Assembly (NCBI GenBank): GCA_964446865.1
Contig: CAYURD010000003.1
Coordinates: forward strand, 52,574 to 116,573
Direction: 5' to 3'
DNA length: 64,000 nucleotides
DNA from: Glaciecola sp964446865
GTDB taxonomy: Bacteria; Pseudomonadota; Gammaproteobacteria; Enterobacterales; Alteromonadaceae
The position numbers and the translations under genes were made by a program. Each line of letters starts with the position of its first letter. The stretch's first letter is position 1. The notes below the pieces were generated by a model that was given only the letters and a program-made list of their open reading frames with translations, had not been told where the DNA came from and ran no database searches. Positions 27,144 to 35,814 of the stretch are shown piece after piece.

Positions 27144-27681
27144 CTATACCTAGCTTATTCACGGCTGCTTGCCATTTTTGGTGAATTGGCGTATCGAATA
27201 AAATATCATCGTCGGCTTCTACCGTTAGCCAAGAGTTTTCCTGAATTTCTTGTTCTAATTGCCCAGCTTCCCAACCCGCATATCCAAGCGCAAGTAAGGC
27301 TTTATTGGGCCCTTTGGTATCGCCAATGGCAAGCAAAATATCTTTAGACGTTGTCACCATTATTTCAGAGTTGACCTCAATTGAAGAACTCCAGCCGCCT
27401 TGACTTGAATGCAAAACAAAACCTCTATCGGGATGAACGGGGCCTCCGCAAACCACAATTTTTTCGCTAAAGTCAGGGGCTATTATTGCCTCTTCATTCG
27501 CCATTTTGATTATTTCTCGCATCGTCATAGTCGACGGTTGATTAATGACAATGCCCATCGCACCCTCGTCGGAATGCTCAACCACATATGTTACCGACCG
27601 AGAAAAATACTTGTCAGTCAAGCTTGGCATCGCAATCAAAAAATGATGTTTAAGACTTGATATTGTAGGGATGCCTGACAT
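27106..27681 (-). CDS. yqgE: YqgE/AlgH family protein
   Basis: A 191-aa member of the UPF0301/AlgH family. Seen are LKHHFLIAMPSLTDKYFSRSV, the GAMGIVINQPS motif and GGPVHPDRGFVLHS, all standard. Its function is not established, but it is nearly always next to ruvX, gshB and rsmE as here. The gene order on this strand is rsmE, gshB, yqgE, ruvX. Confidence 0.95.
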   Translation of the reverse strand: MSGIPTISSLKHHFLIAMPSLTDKYFSRSVTYVVEHSDEGAMGIVINQPSTMTMREIIKMANEEAIIAPDFSEKIVVCGGPVHPDRGFVLHSSQGGWSSSIEVNSEIMVTTSKDILLAIGDTKGPNKALLALGYAGWEAGQLEQEIQENSWLTVEADDDILFDTPIHQKWQAAVNKLGIDVWQLTQQSGQA

Positions 27682-27724
27682 TCTCTACTCCTGCCTGTTA
27701 GGCTTGTTAATGTTTATTCGGTCG

Positions 27725-28669
27725 TTATAAGCGCTTTTCGATAGCATCAAATAGCTTCGCACAAATGTTGATAGGGTAGGCCGCTTCTATTTCCCGAACG
27801 CACGTTGGGCTCGTGATGTTTATTTCAGTGACTTTATTTCCAATCATATCCAAGCCTACAAATAATATGCCTCGTTTGGGCATATCGTCTGCTATGGCTT
27901 GTGCCACTGCCATATCTTGTTGCGAGACCTCTTGCGGGTCGCCAGTGCCGCCTGCGGCTAAATTTCCGCGTGTTTCAGTGCCGGTGGGTAAACGAGCGAG
28001 ACAATATGGTATAACCTCTCCGTCAACTAGCAAAATACGTTTGTCACCAAGTTTAATTTCAGGCATGTATGCTTGAACCATAGCGTGCACACTTTCGTTA
28101 TCGGTGATTATTTCGCTTATGACGCCCAGATTGACAGCATCTTCTTTTACTCTGAAGATACTGGTGCCGCCCATACCGTCTAATGGCTTAACAATAATGT
28201 CTTTATGCTGCTGATGAAAGGCTTTTATTTGCGCCTTTTTGCTCGTCACCATAGTGGGAGGAATGTATTCGCTAAACCAAGACGTGAATAATTTCTCGTT
28301 AAAATCTCGCAGTGCTTGTGGATTGTTAACCACCAAAGTTCCCATTGCTTGCGCTAATGAAAACATATGCGTGGCATAAATAAATTGAGCATCGACAGGA
28401 GGGTCTTTTCGCATTAATAAAACCCCCAAGTCGCCTAAACAAATATCAGCCTGTTCAAGCACTTGATAGTAATCGTTTGGATCTTCTTTTACCGACACCT
28501 TTATTACCGTCGCGCGCGGTTGACCATTATCAATATATAAATCACCAATTTGCATGATATAAATATCGTAATTGCGTTTTTGTGCCTCTAACATCATGGC
28601 AAAAGTTGTATCTTTTTTGATGTTAATAGAATCGATTGGATCCATGACGATCCCAAGATTTATACTCAT
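27725..28669 (-). CDS. gshB: Glutathione synthetase
   Basis: A 314-aa ATP-grasp ligase joining gamma-glutamylcysteine and glycine. The N-terminal LGIVMDPIDSINIKKDTTFAM, the ATP-grasp loop VKPLDGMGGTSIFRV, MVQAYMPEIKLGDKRILLV and the C-terminal EINITSPTCVREIE are intact. Length equals E. coli GshB (316). Glutathione from this enzyme would serve the Prx-Grx fusion encoded near 59.4 kb. Confidence 0.97.
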   Translation of the reverse strand: MSINLGIVMDPIDSINIKKDTTFAMMLEAQKRNYDIYIMQIGDLYIDNGQPRATVIKVSVKEDPNDYYQVLEQADICLGDLGVLLMRKDPPVDAQFIYATHMFSLAQAMGTLVVNNPQALRDFNEKLFTSWFSEYIPPTMVTSKKAQIKAFHQQHKDIIVKPLDGMGGTSIFRVKEDAVNLGVISEIITDNESVHAMVQAYMPEIKLGDKRILLVDGEVIPYCLARLPTGTETRGNLAAGGTGDPQEVSQQDMAVAQAIADDMPKRGILFVGLDMIGNKVTEINITSPTCVREIEAAYPINICAKLFDAIEKRL

Positions 28670-28743
28670 ATACTCTCTTTACATAATGTGAATTGCTGTA
28701 TGTATATTTATAAATGTGTGGGTTTTTAGCGTAAAAGCAAGCC

Positions 28744-29472
28744 TTAAATATCGCCAAAATGACTTTGTAAAATAGCAAGGCTTGCAATAGCCGCGGTTTC
28801 GGTGCGTAGTATGCGACTGCCAATATTAACTGCTGTGTAGCCTGTTTCCGTTGCAGTGTATACCTCTTGGTCGCTCAAACCGCCTTCCGGTCCTATTATT
28901 AGTCTAAATCCTTTTTGAGGTTTGCTAAGATTAGATAAATACATTTTTGCACCCGGCGATAAGATTATCTTTGACAGTTCACTGCTTTGTCCTAACCATT
29001 GCTGCATTGTGGTGATCTCGTTGAGGGTCGGTATTATATTGCGCTGAGATTGTTCACAGGCGCTAATAATGAGCTTCTTCCACCCACTACGCTTTTTTTC
29101 CCAGCGTTGGGCGTCAAGCTTTACATTGCAATTTTCGGTGATCAAGGGTGTTATTTCTGTTACGCCAAGCTCTACGGCTTTTTGAAGGGCTATTTCCATT
29201 CGATCACCTTTAGATACGCCTTGAGCCAGATGAAGGTGAAGACTAGATTCTACATTTATACTGATCTGAGAATTAACGACAATACTGACTTTACGTTTGT
29301 GTATATCGACGATTTCACTGGGGAAGTCACTACCATTTCCGTTAAAAAGCACGATTGGTGAGCCTACTTTCAGGCGTAATACATGGCTCATATAATGAGC
29401 AAGCTCGGTGGGTACTTCAAGCGGCTCATCGACTGACAAGTTATGGTCGATATAAAAACGAGGTATTCGCAT
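28744..29472 (-). CDS. rsmE: 16S rRNA (uracil-1498-N3)-methyltransferase
   Basis: A 242-aa SPOUT-class methyltransferase acting on U1498 of 16S rRNA. The N-terminal MRIPRFYIDHNL and HYMSHVLRLKVG, the middle KGDRMEIALQKAVELGVTEI and the C-terminal knot region LIIGPEGGLSDQEV and ILRTETAAIASLAILQ are diagnostic. It is the first gene of the rsmE-gshB-yqgE-ruvX group; 74 bases separate it from gshB. Confidence 0.97.
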   Translation of the reverse strand: MRIPRFYIDHNLSVDEPLEVPTELAHYMSHVLRLKVGSPIVLFNGNGSDFPSEIVDIHKRKVSIVVNSQISINVESSLHLHLAQGVSKGDRMEIALQKAVELGVTEITPLITENCNVKLDAQRWEKKRSGWKKLIISACEQSQRNIIPTLNEITTMQQWLGQSSELSKIILSPGAKMYLSNLSKPQKGFRLIIGPEGGLSDQEVYTATETGYTAVNIGSRILRTETAAIASLAILQSHFGDI

Positions 29473-29531
29473 ATGGTGGAAGTCTTTGGCAGAAATGATT
29501 GAGGTATATCATATACAAGGGTTTTGCATAA

Positions 29532-29563
29532 AAAAAGCGAGGATTCATTCATCCTCGCTTTTT
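29532..29563 (-). terminator. Strong intrinsic terminator between the small membrane gene and rsmE
   Basis: AAAAAGCGAGGAT and ATCCTCGCTTTTT form a perfect 13-base-pair stem with a six-base loop and T runs on both strands. It lies 75 bases past the stop of the small minus-strand gene at 29638 and 60 bases before the rsmE start. A second, weaker hairpin (AAAACGC/GCGTTTT, 29598-29617) precedes it. Confidence 0.85.
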
Positions 29564-29637
29564 GTTTGATTTATTAACTACTATGCAATCATATACTAAA
29601 ACGCCAGTCAGCGTTTTTTAACTTGTAAGCTGAGTTT

Positions 29638-29814
29638 TTAGGCCGCTTTTTTAAACTGTTCAGGTTTAAGCGTCGCAGTTTTTACACTTTTAGATGCTGC
29701 TCGACGGGCATGCGGCGTATTTTTACCTTTTGCTTCCGTGAAACAAAACACTAACAATCCTGATATTGCTAACAGTATCAGTGCGCCAAACATTAAAACT
29801 AAATCAATATTCAT
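29638..29814 (-). CDS. Small single-pass membrane protein, 58 aa
   Basis: The frame ATG 29814 to TAA 29638 encodes a hydrophobic helix (LVLMFGALILLAISGLLVFC, about residues 5-24) followed by a basic cytoplasmic-type tail rich in Lys, Arg and Thr and ending EQFKKAA. The composition (one clear membrane segment, then a positive tail), the following double terminator and the isolation argue for a real gene. I do not recognise the family. Confidence 0.6.
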   Translation of the reverse strand: MNIDLVLMFGALILLAISGLLVFCFTEAKGKNTPHARRAASKSVKTATLKPEQFKKAA

Positions 29815-30345
29815 TACTTTATCCTAACTTATACTTCCAAACTGTCGGTCATAGGTATTTGTCGATAACAATAAACCTGTCTTACTGACGGCTTCATTCG
29901 AAAATATATTGAACTTTTTTGTATACATCTCGATGCAATACTCGAGTATAGTGTTGCAAATAAGTAACACTTAATCAAAGTATTTTTTAAGTATTTTACT
30001 TTATCTATATAAAACATATAGATACGCACTCTATTTGCGCTAAATATATCGTGAGACTTTTGTGATAACTGTGCTTCAAAACAGGTTTGTTGCTAAAAGT
30101 GTACAGCAAATGACCGTTTTTAGACTAAAGTGTAGCAAAAATGCAACACTGAATTTGTTTTGTTACCCACAGCTAAGACATTGAAATAAAAATATTTTGT
30201 TAGGAGTTTTCAAAAACACACTGATATACTCGCTAGAGTAGCATATTAATTTTGCACGCTTTCTACGGGTGTTTTATTAGACCGCTGCCATAAAAATAAG
30301 AAATCAAAACTTACAAAAATCTAATACAAGAAAGGAAAAGTTTCC
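29815..30345. other. 531-base AT-rich intergenic region upstream of mscS
   Basis: No convincing gene was found. The only open frame (minus strand, 29829-30029) is AT-rich with unlikely composition. The region must hold the divergent promoters of the small membrane gene and mscS, but no clear -35/-10 pair or known operator stood out. An A/G-rich GAAAGGAAAAG segment before the mscS ATG is its ribosome binding site. Confidence 0.5.
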
Positions 30346-31170
30346 ATGTTTGGACTTACTACAGAAGATGCAAGCAAATATTTAGACGAGTTTATTATAC
30401 CATTTGGTATCAACATCGCTATGGCGATAGTAATATACATTGTTGGTAAAATAGTCGTTAATATTTTAGTGAACGTGTTTGGCAAAATAATGACCAAATC
30501 GAAGTACGATGACATGCTCATCGACTTTTTAAAGTCAATTGTCAGAGCGGTATTAATGCTGTTTGTTATTATTGCAGCGCTCGACCAATTAGGTGTTGAT
30601 ACAACGTCATTAGCCGCAATTTTAGCTGCCGCTGGTTTAGCTATCGGTTTATCTTTGCAAGGTTCTTTATCAAACTTTGCTGCCGGCGTAATGCTTTTAG
30701 TATTCCGTCCGTTCAAAGCAGGTGATTTTGTAGATGCTGGTGGTGCTGCTGGTACTGTTAAAAGCATTGGTATTTTTACCTCATTGTTTGTGACGCCAGA
30801 TAATAAAGAAATCATCATCCCTAACGGTGCTATTTATGGTGGTAACATCACAAACTTCAGCGCAAAAGACACTCGTCGTGTCGATATGGTGTTTGGTATT
30901 GGCTATGATGATGACCTTAAAAAAGCGAAAAGTATCTTAGAAGAAATGGTCGCTGCGGACCCACGTGTATTAGCTGAGCCAGCGCCACAAGTTGCTGTTT
31001 CTGAACTAGGTGATAGCAGTGTTAACTTCGTTGTTCGCCCATGGGCAGCATCAGGTGATTTCTGGGGATTAAAGTTTGACTTTACTGAAGCGGTCAAGCT
31101 ACGCTTTGACCAAGAAGGCATTTCAATTCCTTACCCGCAAATGGACGTTCACGTTCACAAGCAAGACTAA
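30346..31170 (+). CDS. mscS: Small-conductance mechanosensitive channel MscS
   Basis: A 274-aa inner-membrane channel that opens under hypo-osmotic stress. Three membrane helices are visible. The pore-lining TM3 has the Ala/Gly-rich pattern LAAAGLAIGLSLQGSLSNFA, followed by FRPFKAGDFVDAGG and the beta domain VTPDNKEIIIPNGAIYG. Length is close to E. coli MscS (286). It is followed by a strong terminator shared with the convergent protease gene. Confidence 0.96.
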   Translation: MFGLTTEDASKYLDEFIIPFGINIAMAIVIYIVGKIVVNILVNVFGKIMTKSKYDDMLIDFLKSIVRAVLMLFVIIAALDQLGVDTTSLAAILAAAGLAIGLSLQGSLSNFAAGVMLLVFRPFKAGDFVDAGGAAGTVKSIGIFTSLFVTPDNKEIIIPNGAIYGGNITNFSAKDTRRVDMVFGIGYDDDLKKAKSILEEMVAADPRVLAEPAPQVAVSELGDSSVNFVVRPWAASGDFWGLKFDFTEAVKLRFDQEGISIPYPQMDVHVHKQD

Positions 31171-31184
31171 TTCAGTCTATGTAT

Positions 31185-31219
31185 AAAAAAACCGCTGATG
31201 GCAACATCAGCGGTTTTTT
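31185..31219. terminator. Bidirectional terminator between mscS and the M48 protease gene
   Basis: Seven A bases, the stem CCGCTGATG/CATCAGCGG with a GCAA tetraloop, and six T bases. The symmetric A and T runs allow termination of mscS on the plus strand and of the protease gene on the minus strand. Confidence 0.9.
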
Positions 31220-31262
31220 CTTTTGTGTCTAGCTATTTCAAGCCATGCCCGACTAACCAGAA

Positions 31263-32060
31263 CTATGTGCAATCAGGTTTATTAGGCGCTTGGTTATATA
31301 TTTTGGTCGCTGACGGCATCAGACGCGTTAAATTGTCAATCCGTGTGCTAGGTGACGGGTGAGTCGACATAAATTCAGGTTGTCCTGCGCCGCCACTTTG
31401 TGCTGCCATGTTTTTCCATAGCTCAACTGATTCACTTGGCTGAAAGCCTGCTTGTGCCATTAAACTCAAGCCAATTTCATCTGCTTCACTTTCGTGAGTA
31501 CGGCTGTACTTCAGTGCACCAAACTGCAAGCCCAACCCTAAGGCTTGCATGATGGCCGGTGTAGATGCAACTTCGTTAGCTGCCAATACCTGTCCAACCG
31601 CCTGCTGGCCTATGCCTATAAGTGCGGTGTTAGACATTCGTTCGTTGCCATGTTGTGCAATAACATGCCCAATTTCGTGACCAATGACCGCGGCTACTTG
31701 ATGTTGATTTTCAGCAATATTGAGCAAACCAGTATATACACCAATTTTACCACCTGGCAGGGCAAAAGCATTTGCTTGATCATCGTCAAATACAACAATT
31801 TCCCATTCACCGTTAAATACTGATGAATTAACGTGCACAAGTAATTCGTCTGCTATACATTGAATTAGCTTATTTTCGACAGGTTTTCTTGACACTTTGT
31901 TATCGGACTTCATGCTGGCAAAAGCTTGCTGTCCCATATTTTCGAGCTGCGCCTCTGGATATAACAATATCTGGTTTCGACCAGTTGGTGATGTCGCACA
32001 CGCGCTTATTAGTGATATTAAAAATACACTCGCGCTAGCGAGTACAATCGATTTTTTCAT
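31263..32060 (-). CDS. M48 family metalloprotease, lipoprotein
   Basis: A 265-aa peptidase with lipobox LISAC (Cys about residue 21), so anchored in the envelope. The zinc site is HEIGH (in VIGHEIGHVIAQHGNERMS), with the third ligand Glu in THESEADEIGL. It resembles LoiP/YcaL-type periplasmic proteases of outer-membrane quality control. It is convergent with mscS. Its upstream region contains the 26-base tandem repeats and the first assembly gap, so its promoter may be partly unseen. Confidence 0.92.
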   Translation of the reverse strand: MKKSIVLASASVFLISLISACATSPTGRNQILLYPEAQLENMGQQAFASMKSDNKVSRKPVENKLIQCIADELLVHVNSSVFNGEWEIVVFDDDQANAFALPGGKIGVYTGLLNIAENQHQVAAVIGHEIGHVIAQHGNERMSNTALIGIGQQAVGQVLAANEVASTPAIMQALGLGLQFGALKYSRTHESEADEIGLSLMAQAGFQPSESVELWKNMAAQSGGAGQPEFMSTHPSPSTRIDNLTRLMPSATKIYNQAPNKPDCT

Positions 32061-32097
32061 CTTGCTTTCCTGCGTTAATTAGGTCAAAACGTAATAG

Positions 32098-32287
32098 GTT
32101 CACGCTATCATTTAACGTACTACGTTCACGCTATCNNNNNNNNNNNNNNNNNNNNNNNNNNNNNNNNNNNNNNNNNNNNNNNNNNNNNNNNNNNNNNNNN
32201 NNNNNNNNNNNNNNNNNNNNNNNNNNNNNNNNNNNGTTCACGCTATCATTTAACGTACTACGTTCACGCTATCTTTTAACGTTATAC
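32098..32287. repeat. 26-base tandem repeats around an assembly gap
   Basis: Copies of the 26-base unit GTTCACGCTATC + ATTTAACGTACTAC lie at 32098-32123 and 32236-32261. Partial or variant copies lie at 32124-32135 and 32262-32287 (two changed blocks: CTTTTAACGTTATAC). The 38 bases directly left of the N run are identical to the 38 bases directly right of it. The array is between metK and the M48 gene. Confidence 0.85.
32136..32235. other. Assembly gap (100 N)
   Basis: Exactly 100 N, the conventional placeholder for a gap of unknown length, placed inside the tandem repeat array. The true sequence may be longer, or the contigs may simply overlap by 38 bases. Confidence 0.98.
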
Positions 32288-32304
32288 GTTAGGGCTGTTT
32301 TGTA

Positions 32305-33456
32305 TTATAGCCCAGCGTCACGTTTTAATGCATCTGCTTTATCTGTCGATTCCCATGGAAACTGTTCGCGCCCAAAATGACCATAAGCTGCGGTCTCTTG
32401 ATAGATTGGCTGCTCTAACTTTAACATCTTAATAAGACCAAATGGCGTTAAATCAAAGTGCTCTTTTACCAAAGCAACTAAGGTGTTTTCGTCTACCGTG
32501 TTTGTGCCAAATGTTTCGATGCTAATAGATGTAGGTTCTACCACACCAATGGCATATGAGATTTGGATTTCACAGCGCTTGGCAAGCCCTGCAGCAACAA
32601 TGTTTTTGGCAACATAACGACCTGCATATGCTGCGCTTCTGTCGACCTTTGATGGATCTTTACCTGAAAATGCGCCGCCACCATGACGAGCCATACCGCC
32701 ATAGGTGTCAACGATAATTTTTCGTCCAGTTAGACCACAATCACCCATTGGGCCACCAATGACGAAGCGTCCTGTTGGATTGATATGATATTTAGTGTGT
32801 TGATTGAGCCACTTAGCCGGTAAGACAGGTTTGATGATTTCTTCCATCACCGCTTCTCTTAATGTCTCGGTACTTATGCTATCACAGTGTTGAGTTGACA
32901 ATACGACTGCGTCGATACCTACTGGTACATTATTTTCGTACACAAAAGTTACTTGGCTTTTAGCATCTGGACGCAACCAGTCTAGCTTGCCATTTTTGCG
33001 AAGCGTAGCTTGCTCTTGCACCAAACGATGTGCGTATGTAATGGGCGCGGGCATGAGTACATCAGTTTCGTCGCTTGCATAACCGAACATAAGCCCTTGG
33101 TCGCCTGCACCTTGTTGTTCAGGGCTTGCGCGATCGACCCCTTGGTTAATATCTGGTGACTGCTTGCCTATTGCATTTAATACTGCGCACGATTCACCGT
33201 CAAAACCCATATCTGAATGGACATAACCGATGTCTTTTACTGTTTTGCGCGTGAGCTCTTCAATATCAACCCATGCACTTGTATTAATCTCGCCGCCAAC
33301 TAAGACCATGCCTGTTTTTACAAATGTTTCGCAAGCAACGCGTGCTTTTGGATCTTCTCGTAAAATAGCATCTAGTACTGCGTCTGAAATTTGATCAGCA
33401 ATTTTATCAGGGTGGCCCTCAGAAACAGATTCTGATGTAAATACATGTGTGGTCAT
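32305..33456 (-). CDS. metK: S-adenosylmethionine synthetase
   Basis: A 383-aa enzyme making SAM from methionine and ATP. The N-terminal TSESVSEGHPDKIADQISD, GAGDQGLMFGYASDE, FVIGGPMGDCGLTGRKII and GGGAFSGKDPSKVDRSAAY are the standard signatures. It is a single gene with MetJ boxes and a sigma70 promoter upstream, so repression by the MetJ-SAM complex is likely. No terminator is visible before the repeat array. Confidence 0.98.
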   Translation of the reverse strand: MTTHVFTSESVSEGHPDKIADQISDAVLDAILREDPKARVACETFVKTGMVLVGGEINTSAWVDIEELTRKTVKDIGYVHSDMGFDGESCAVLNAIGKQSPDINQGVDRASPEQQGAGDQGLMFGYASDETDVLMPAPITYAHRLVQEQATLRKNGKLDWLRPDAKSQVTFVYENNVPVGIDAVVLSTQHCDSISTETLREAVMEEIIKPVLPAKWLNQHTKYHINPTGRFVIGGPMGDCGLTGRKIIVDTYGGMARHGGGAFSGKDPSKVDRSAAYAGRYVAKNIVAAGLAKRCEIQISYAIGVVEPTSISIETFGTNTVDENTLVALVKEHFDLTPFGLIKMLKLEQPIYQETAAYGHFGREQFPWESTDKADALKRDAGL

Positions 33457-33794
33457 ATTAATTCCTAAAAATTCATCTTACGTAGATAATGCTAAATTAT
33501 TGATTAAATTGATTTAAAACAAAATTTTGCAGCATGAATAACACTAGTTGTTTTCGCAACTATTTATAAAGTGATTATAGCTTGCTTCTTGTCATTTACC
33601 AATCTTTACTTCTAGACGTCTAAAAGTCTATAATTAATTTTGAATCTTTACGAGATTTAATGTGCAGTGGATTAGTTACGATTAATTTACTGACCCTAAA
33701 AACAAGATTTAATTATTGAACAAGCGTCTTTTGTAAGTAACAATAGCCGCTTAATGTAAACACACGCTAATCATATCGTTTTCTAGGAGTTGTT
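33457..33794. other. Intergenic region between metK and tkt
   Basis: 338 bases separating two divergent genes. The metK-proximal half holds the metK promoter and MetJ boxes, listed separately. The tkt-proximal half is AT-rich; only the AGGAG ribosome binding site of tkt (33786-33790) is clear. No RNA gene was recognised. Confidence 0.6.
33574..33629 (-). promoter_or_regulatory. metK promoter with tandem MetJ boxes
   Basis: Read on the minus strand, a -35 TTGGTA (33597-33602), a 17-base spacer and a perfect -10 TATAAT (33574-33579) point toward metK. Just upstream, three adjacent 8-mers at 33606-33613, 33614-33621 and 33622-33629 match the MetJ consensus AGACGTCT 5/8, 8/8 and 6/8. MetJ binds tandem 8-base boxes as repeated dimers, so this is a credible operator abutting the -35. 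Confidence 0.8.
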
Positions 33795-35786
33795 ATGCCT
33801 TCACGCCGCCACCTCGCCAATGCCGTTAGAGCATTAAGTATGGATGCCGTTCAACAAGCCAAATCAGGCCACCCTGGTGCGCCAATGGGCATGGCAGATA
33901 TTGCACAAGTTTTATGGTGCGACTATCTTTCGCACAATCCTGAAAACCCTCAATGGCCGAATCGTGACCGTTTTGTGTTATCAAATGGGCATGGCTCTAT
34001 GTTGTTATATTCACTTTTGCATCTAAGTGGCTATGACTTACCGATTGAAGAGCTTAAAAATTTCAGGCAGTTACACTCAAAAACACCGGGTCACCCAGAA
34101 TATGGTTACGCACCTGGTGTTGAAACAACGACCGGTCCATTAGGACAAGGTGTCACTAATGCCGTTGGTATGGCCATTGCTGAAAAAGTACTCGCCGCAC
34201 AGTTCAACCAAGAAAATTATCCTGTTGTCGATCATTTTACCTATGCATTTTTAGGTGATGGATGTTTGATGGAAGGTATTTCTCATGAAGCATGCTCACT
34301 CGCTGGCACGCTTGGCTTGGGTAAGTTAATTGCTGTATGGGATGACAATGGTATTTCAATTGATGGTGAAGTAGAGGGTTGGTTTAGCGACGATACACCT
34401 AAACGTTTTGAAGCTTACGGTTGGCAAGTGATTGCTGATGTTAATGGGCATGAGCCAAGCGAAATCTCTGCCGCTATTGCAAAAGCACAAAGCGAAACCG
34501 ACAAGCCAACGCTTATTTGTTGCAAAACAACGATTGGGTTTGGCTCTCCAAATAAACAAGGCAAAGAAAGCTCGCATGGTGCACCACTGGGAGAAGAAGA
34601 GATTGTACTAGCGCGTGAAGCACTTTCTTGGAAACACCCTGCATTTGAAGTCCCTGCCGATGTATACGCTGCGTGGAATGCGAAAGACAAAGGCGCAAGT
34701 GCTGAGAAAGCATGGCAAGACATGTTCAATAACTACCAACAAGCGCATCCTGAACTTGCCGCGGAGTTTATTCGTCGTAAGAACGGTGCTTTGCCAGACG
34801 TATGGGAAAAAACCTGTAGCAAGTACATTTCGGCCTTGCAACAAAACCCTGCAAACGTAGCGACGCGTAAAGCATCACAAAATGCGCTTAACGCCTACGC
34901 ACCGGTATTGCCAGAGCTACTAGGTGGTTCGGCTGATTTAGCAGGTTCAAACTTAACGATTAATACCAGCAGTAAAGGCATATCGGCAGATGATGCCAGC
35001 GGTAACTATTTGTATTACGGCGTTAGAGAGTTTGGTATGTCAGCCATGATGAATGGTATTACGCTTTACGGTGGCTTTAAACCATACGGCGCCACTTTCT
35101 TAATGTTTATGGAATATGCACGAAATGCTGTGCGTATGGCTGCATTGATGAAATTACCAGCCATTTTTGTTTACACGCATGACTCGATTGGTTTAGGTGA
35201 AGATGGCCCAACCCACCAACCTGTTGAGCAGCTTGTTGCATTGCGTGCAACGCCAAACTTAGATACATGGCGTCCTTGCGACCAAGTTGAGTCTGCAGTT
35301 TCTTGGAAAGCGGCAATAGAGAGAAACGACGGTCCTACATGTTTAGTGTTTACTCGCCAAGGTTTACCTCAGCAAGAAAGAACACAACAACAGTTGATGG
35401 ATGTTGAGCGCGGTGGATACGTATTATTAGACACTGGTGACACGCCTGATGTGATTTTAATTGCCACAGGTTCTGAAGTCGAACTTGCGATGCAAGCGGC
35501 TAAGGTGCTTAGTGAAGATGGACAAAACGCACGCGTAGTATCGATGCCTTGTACCGATTTATTTGACCGCCAGTCTTCTGAATATAAAGCATCTGTACTG
35601 CCTTCAAATGTGACCAAACGCGTAGCGGTTGAAGCACTTGCAAAAGACTCATGGTATAAGTACGTAGGTTTAGACGGCGCGGTTATAGGGATGGATACCT
35701 TTGGTGAGTCTGCGCCGGCAGGTGAGTTATTTGAACATTTTGGTATTACGACGCAAGCTGTCGTAGATGCTGTAAAATCATTGTAA
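33795..35786 (+). CDS. tkt: Transketolase
   Basis: A 663-aa thiamine-diphosphate enzyme of the pentose phosphate pathway. It has the N-terminal SRRHLANAVRALSMDAVQQA, the ThDP motif FLGDGCLMEGISHEA, the substrate region VETTTGPLGQGVTNAVG, and THDSIGLGEDGPTHQPVEQL in the pyrimidine domain. Length equals E. coli TktA. It leads the tkt-epd-pgk-aldolase cluster, with 28 bases to epd, so it links erythrose-4-phosphate production with its use by Epd. Confidence 0.98.
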   Translation: MPSRRHLANAVRALSMDAVQQAKSGHPGAPMGMADIAQVLWCDYLSHNPENPQWPNRDRFVLSNGHGSMLLYSLLHLSGYDLPIEELKNFRQLHSKTPGHPEYGYAPGVETTTGPLGQGVTNAVGMAIAEKVLAAQFNQENYPVVDHFTYAFLGDGCLMEGISHEACSLAGTLGLGKLIAVWDDNGISIDGEVEGWFSDDTPKRFEAYGWQVIADVNGHEPSEISAAIAKAQSETDKPTLICCKTTIGFGSPNKQGKESSHGAPLGEEEIVLAREALSWKHPAFEVPADVYAAWNAKDKGASAEKAWQDMFNNYQQAHPELAAEFIRRKNGALPDVWEKTCSKYISALQQNPANVATRKASQNALNAYAPVLPELLGGSADLAGSNLTINTSSKGISADDASGNYLYYGVREFGMSAMMNGITLYGGFKPYGATFLMFMEYARNAVRMAALMKLPAIFVYTHDSIGLGEDGPTHQPVEQLVALRATPNLDTWRPCDQVESAVSWKAAIERNDGPTCLVFTRQGLPQQERTQQQLMDVERGGYVLLDTGDTPDVILIATGSEVELAMQAAKVLSEDGQNARVVSMPCTDLFDRQSSEYKASVLPSNVTKRVAVEALAKDSWYKYVGLDGAVIGMDTFGESAPAGELFEHFGITTQAVVDAVKSL

Positions 35787-35814
35787 AGACAACTTTGTAA
35801 ATTAAGGCAAGTCA

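Noticed and set aside
29829..30029. 66-aa minus-strand frame upstream of the small membrane gene
   Set aside because: AT-driven composition, no ribosome binding site and no recognisable pattern; it lies in the likely promoter region.
30321..30818. 165-aa minus-strand frame across mscS
   Set aside because: Antisense to the well-conserved pore helices of MscS; its composition is a mirror of that gene.
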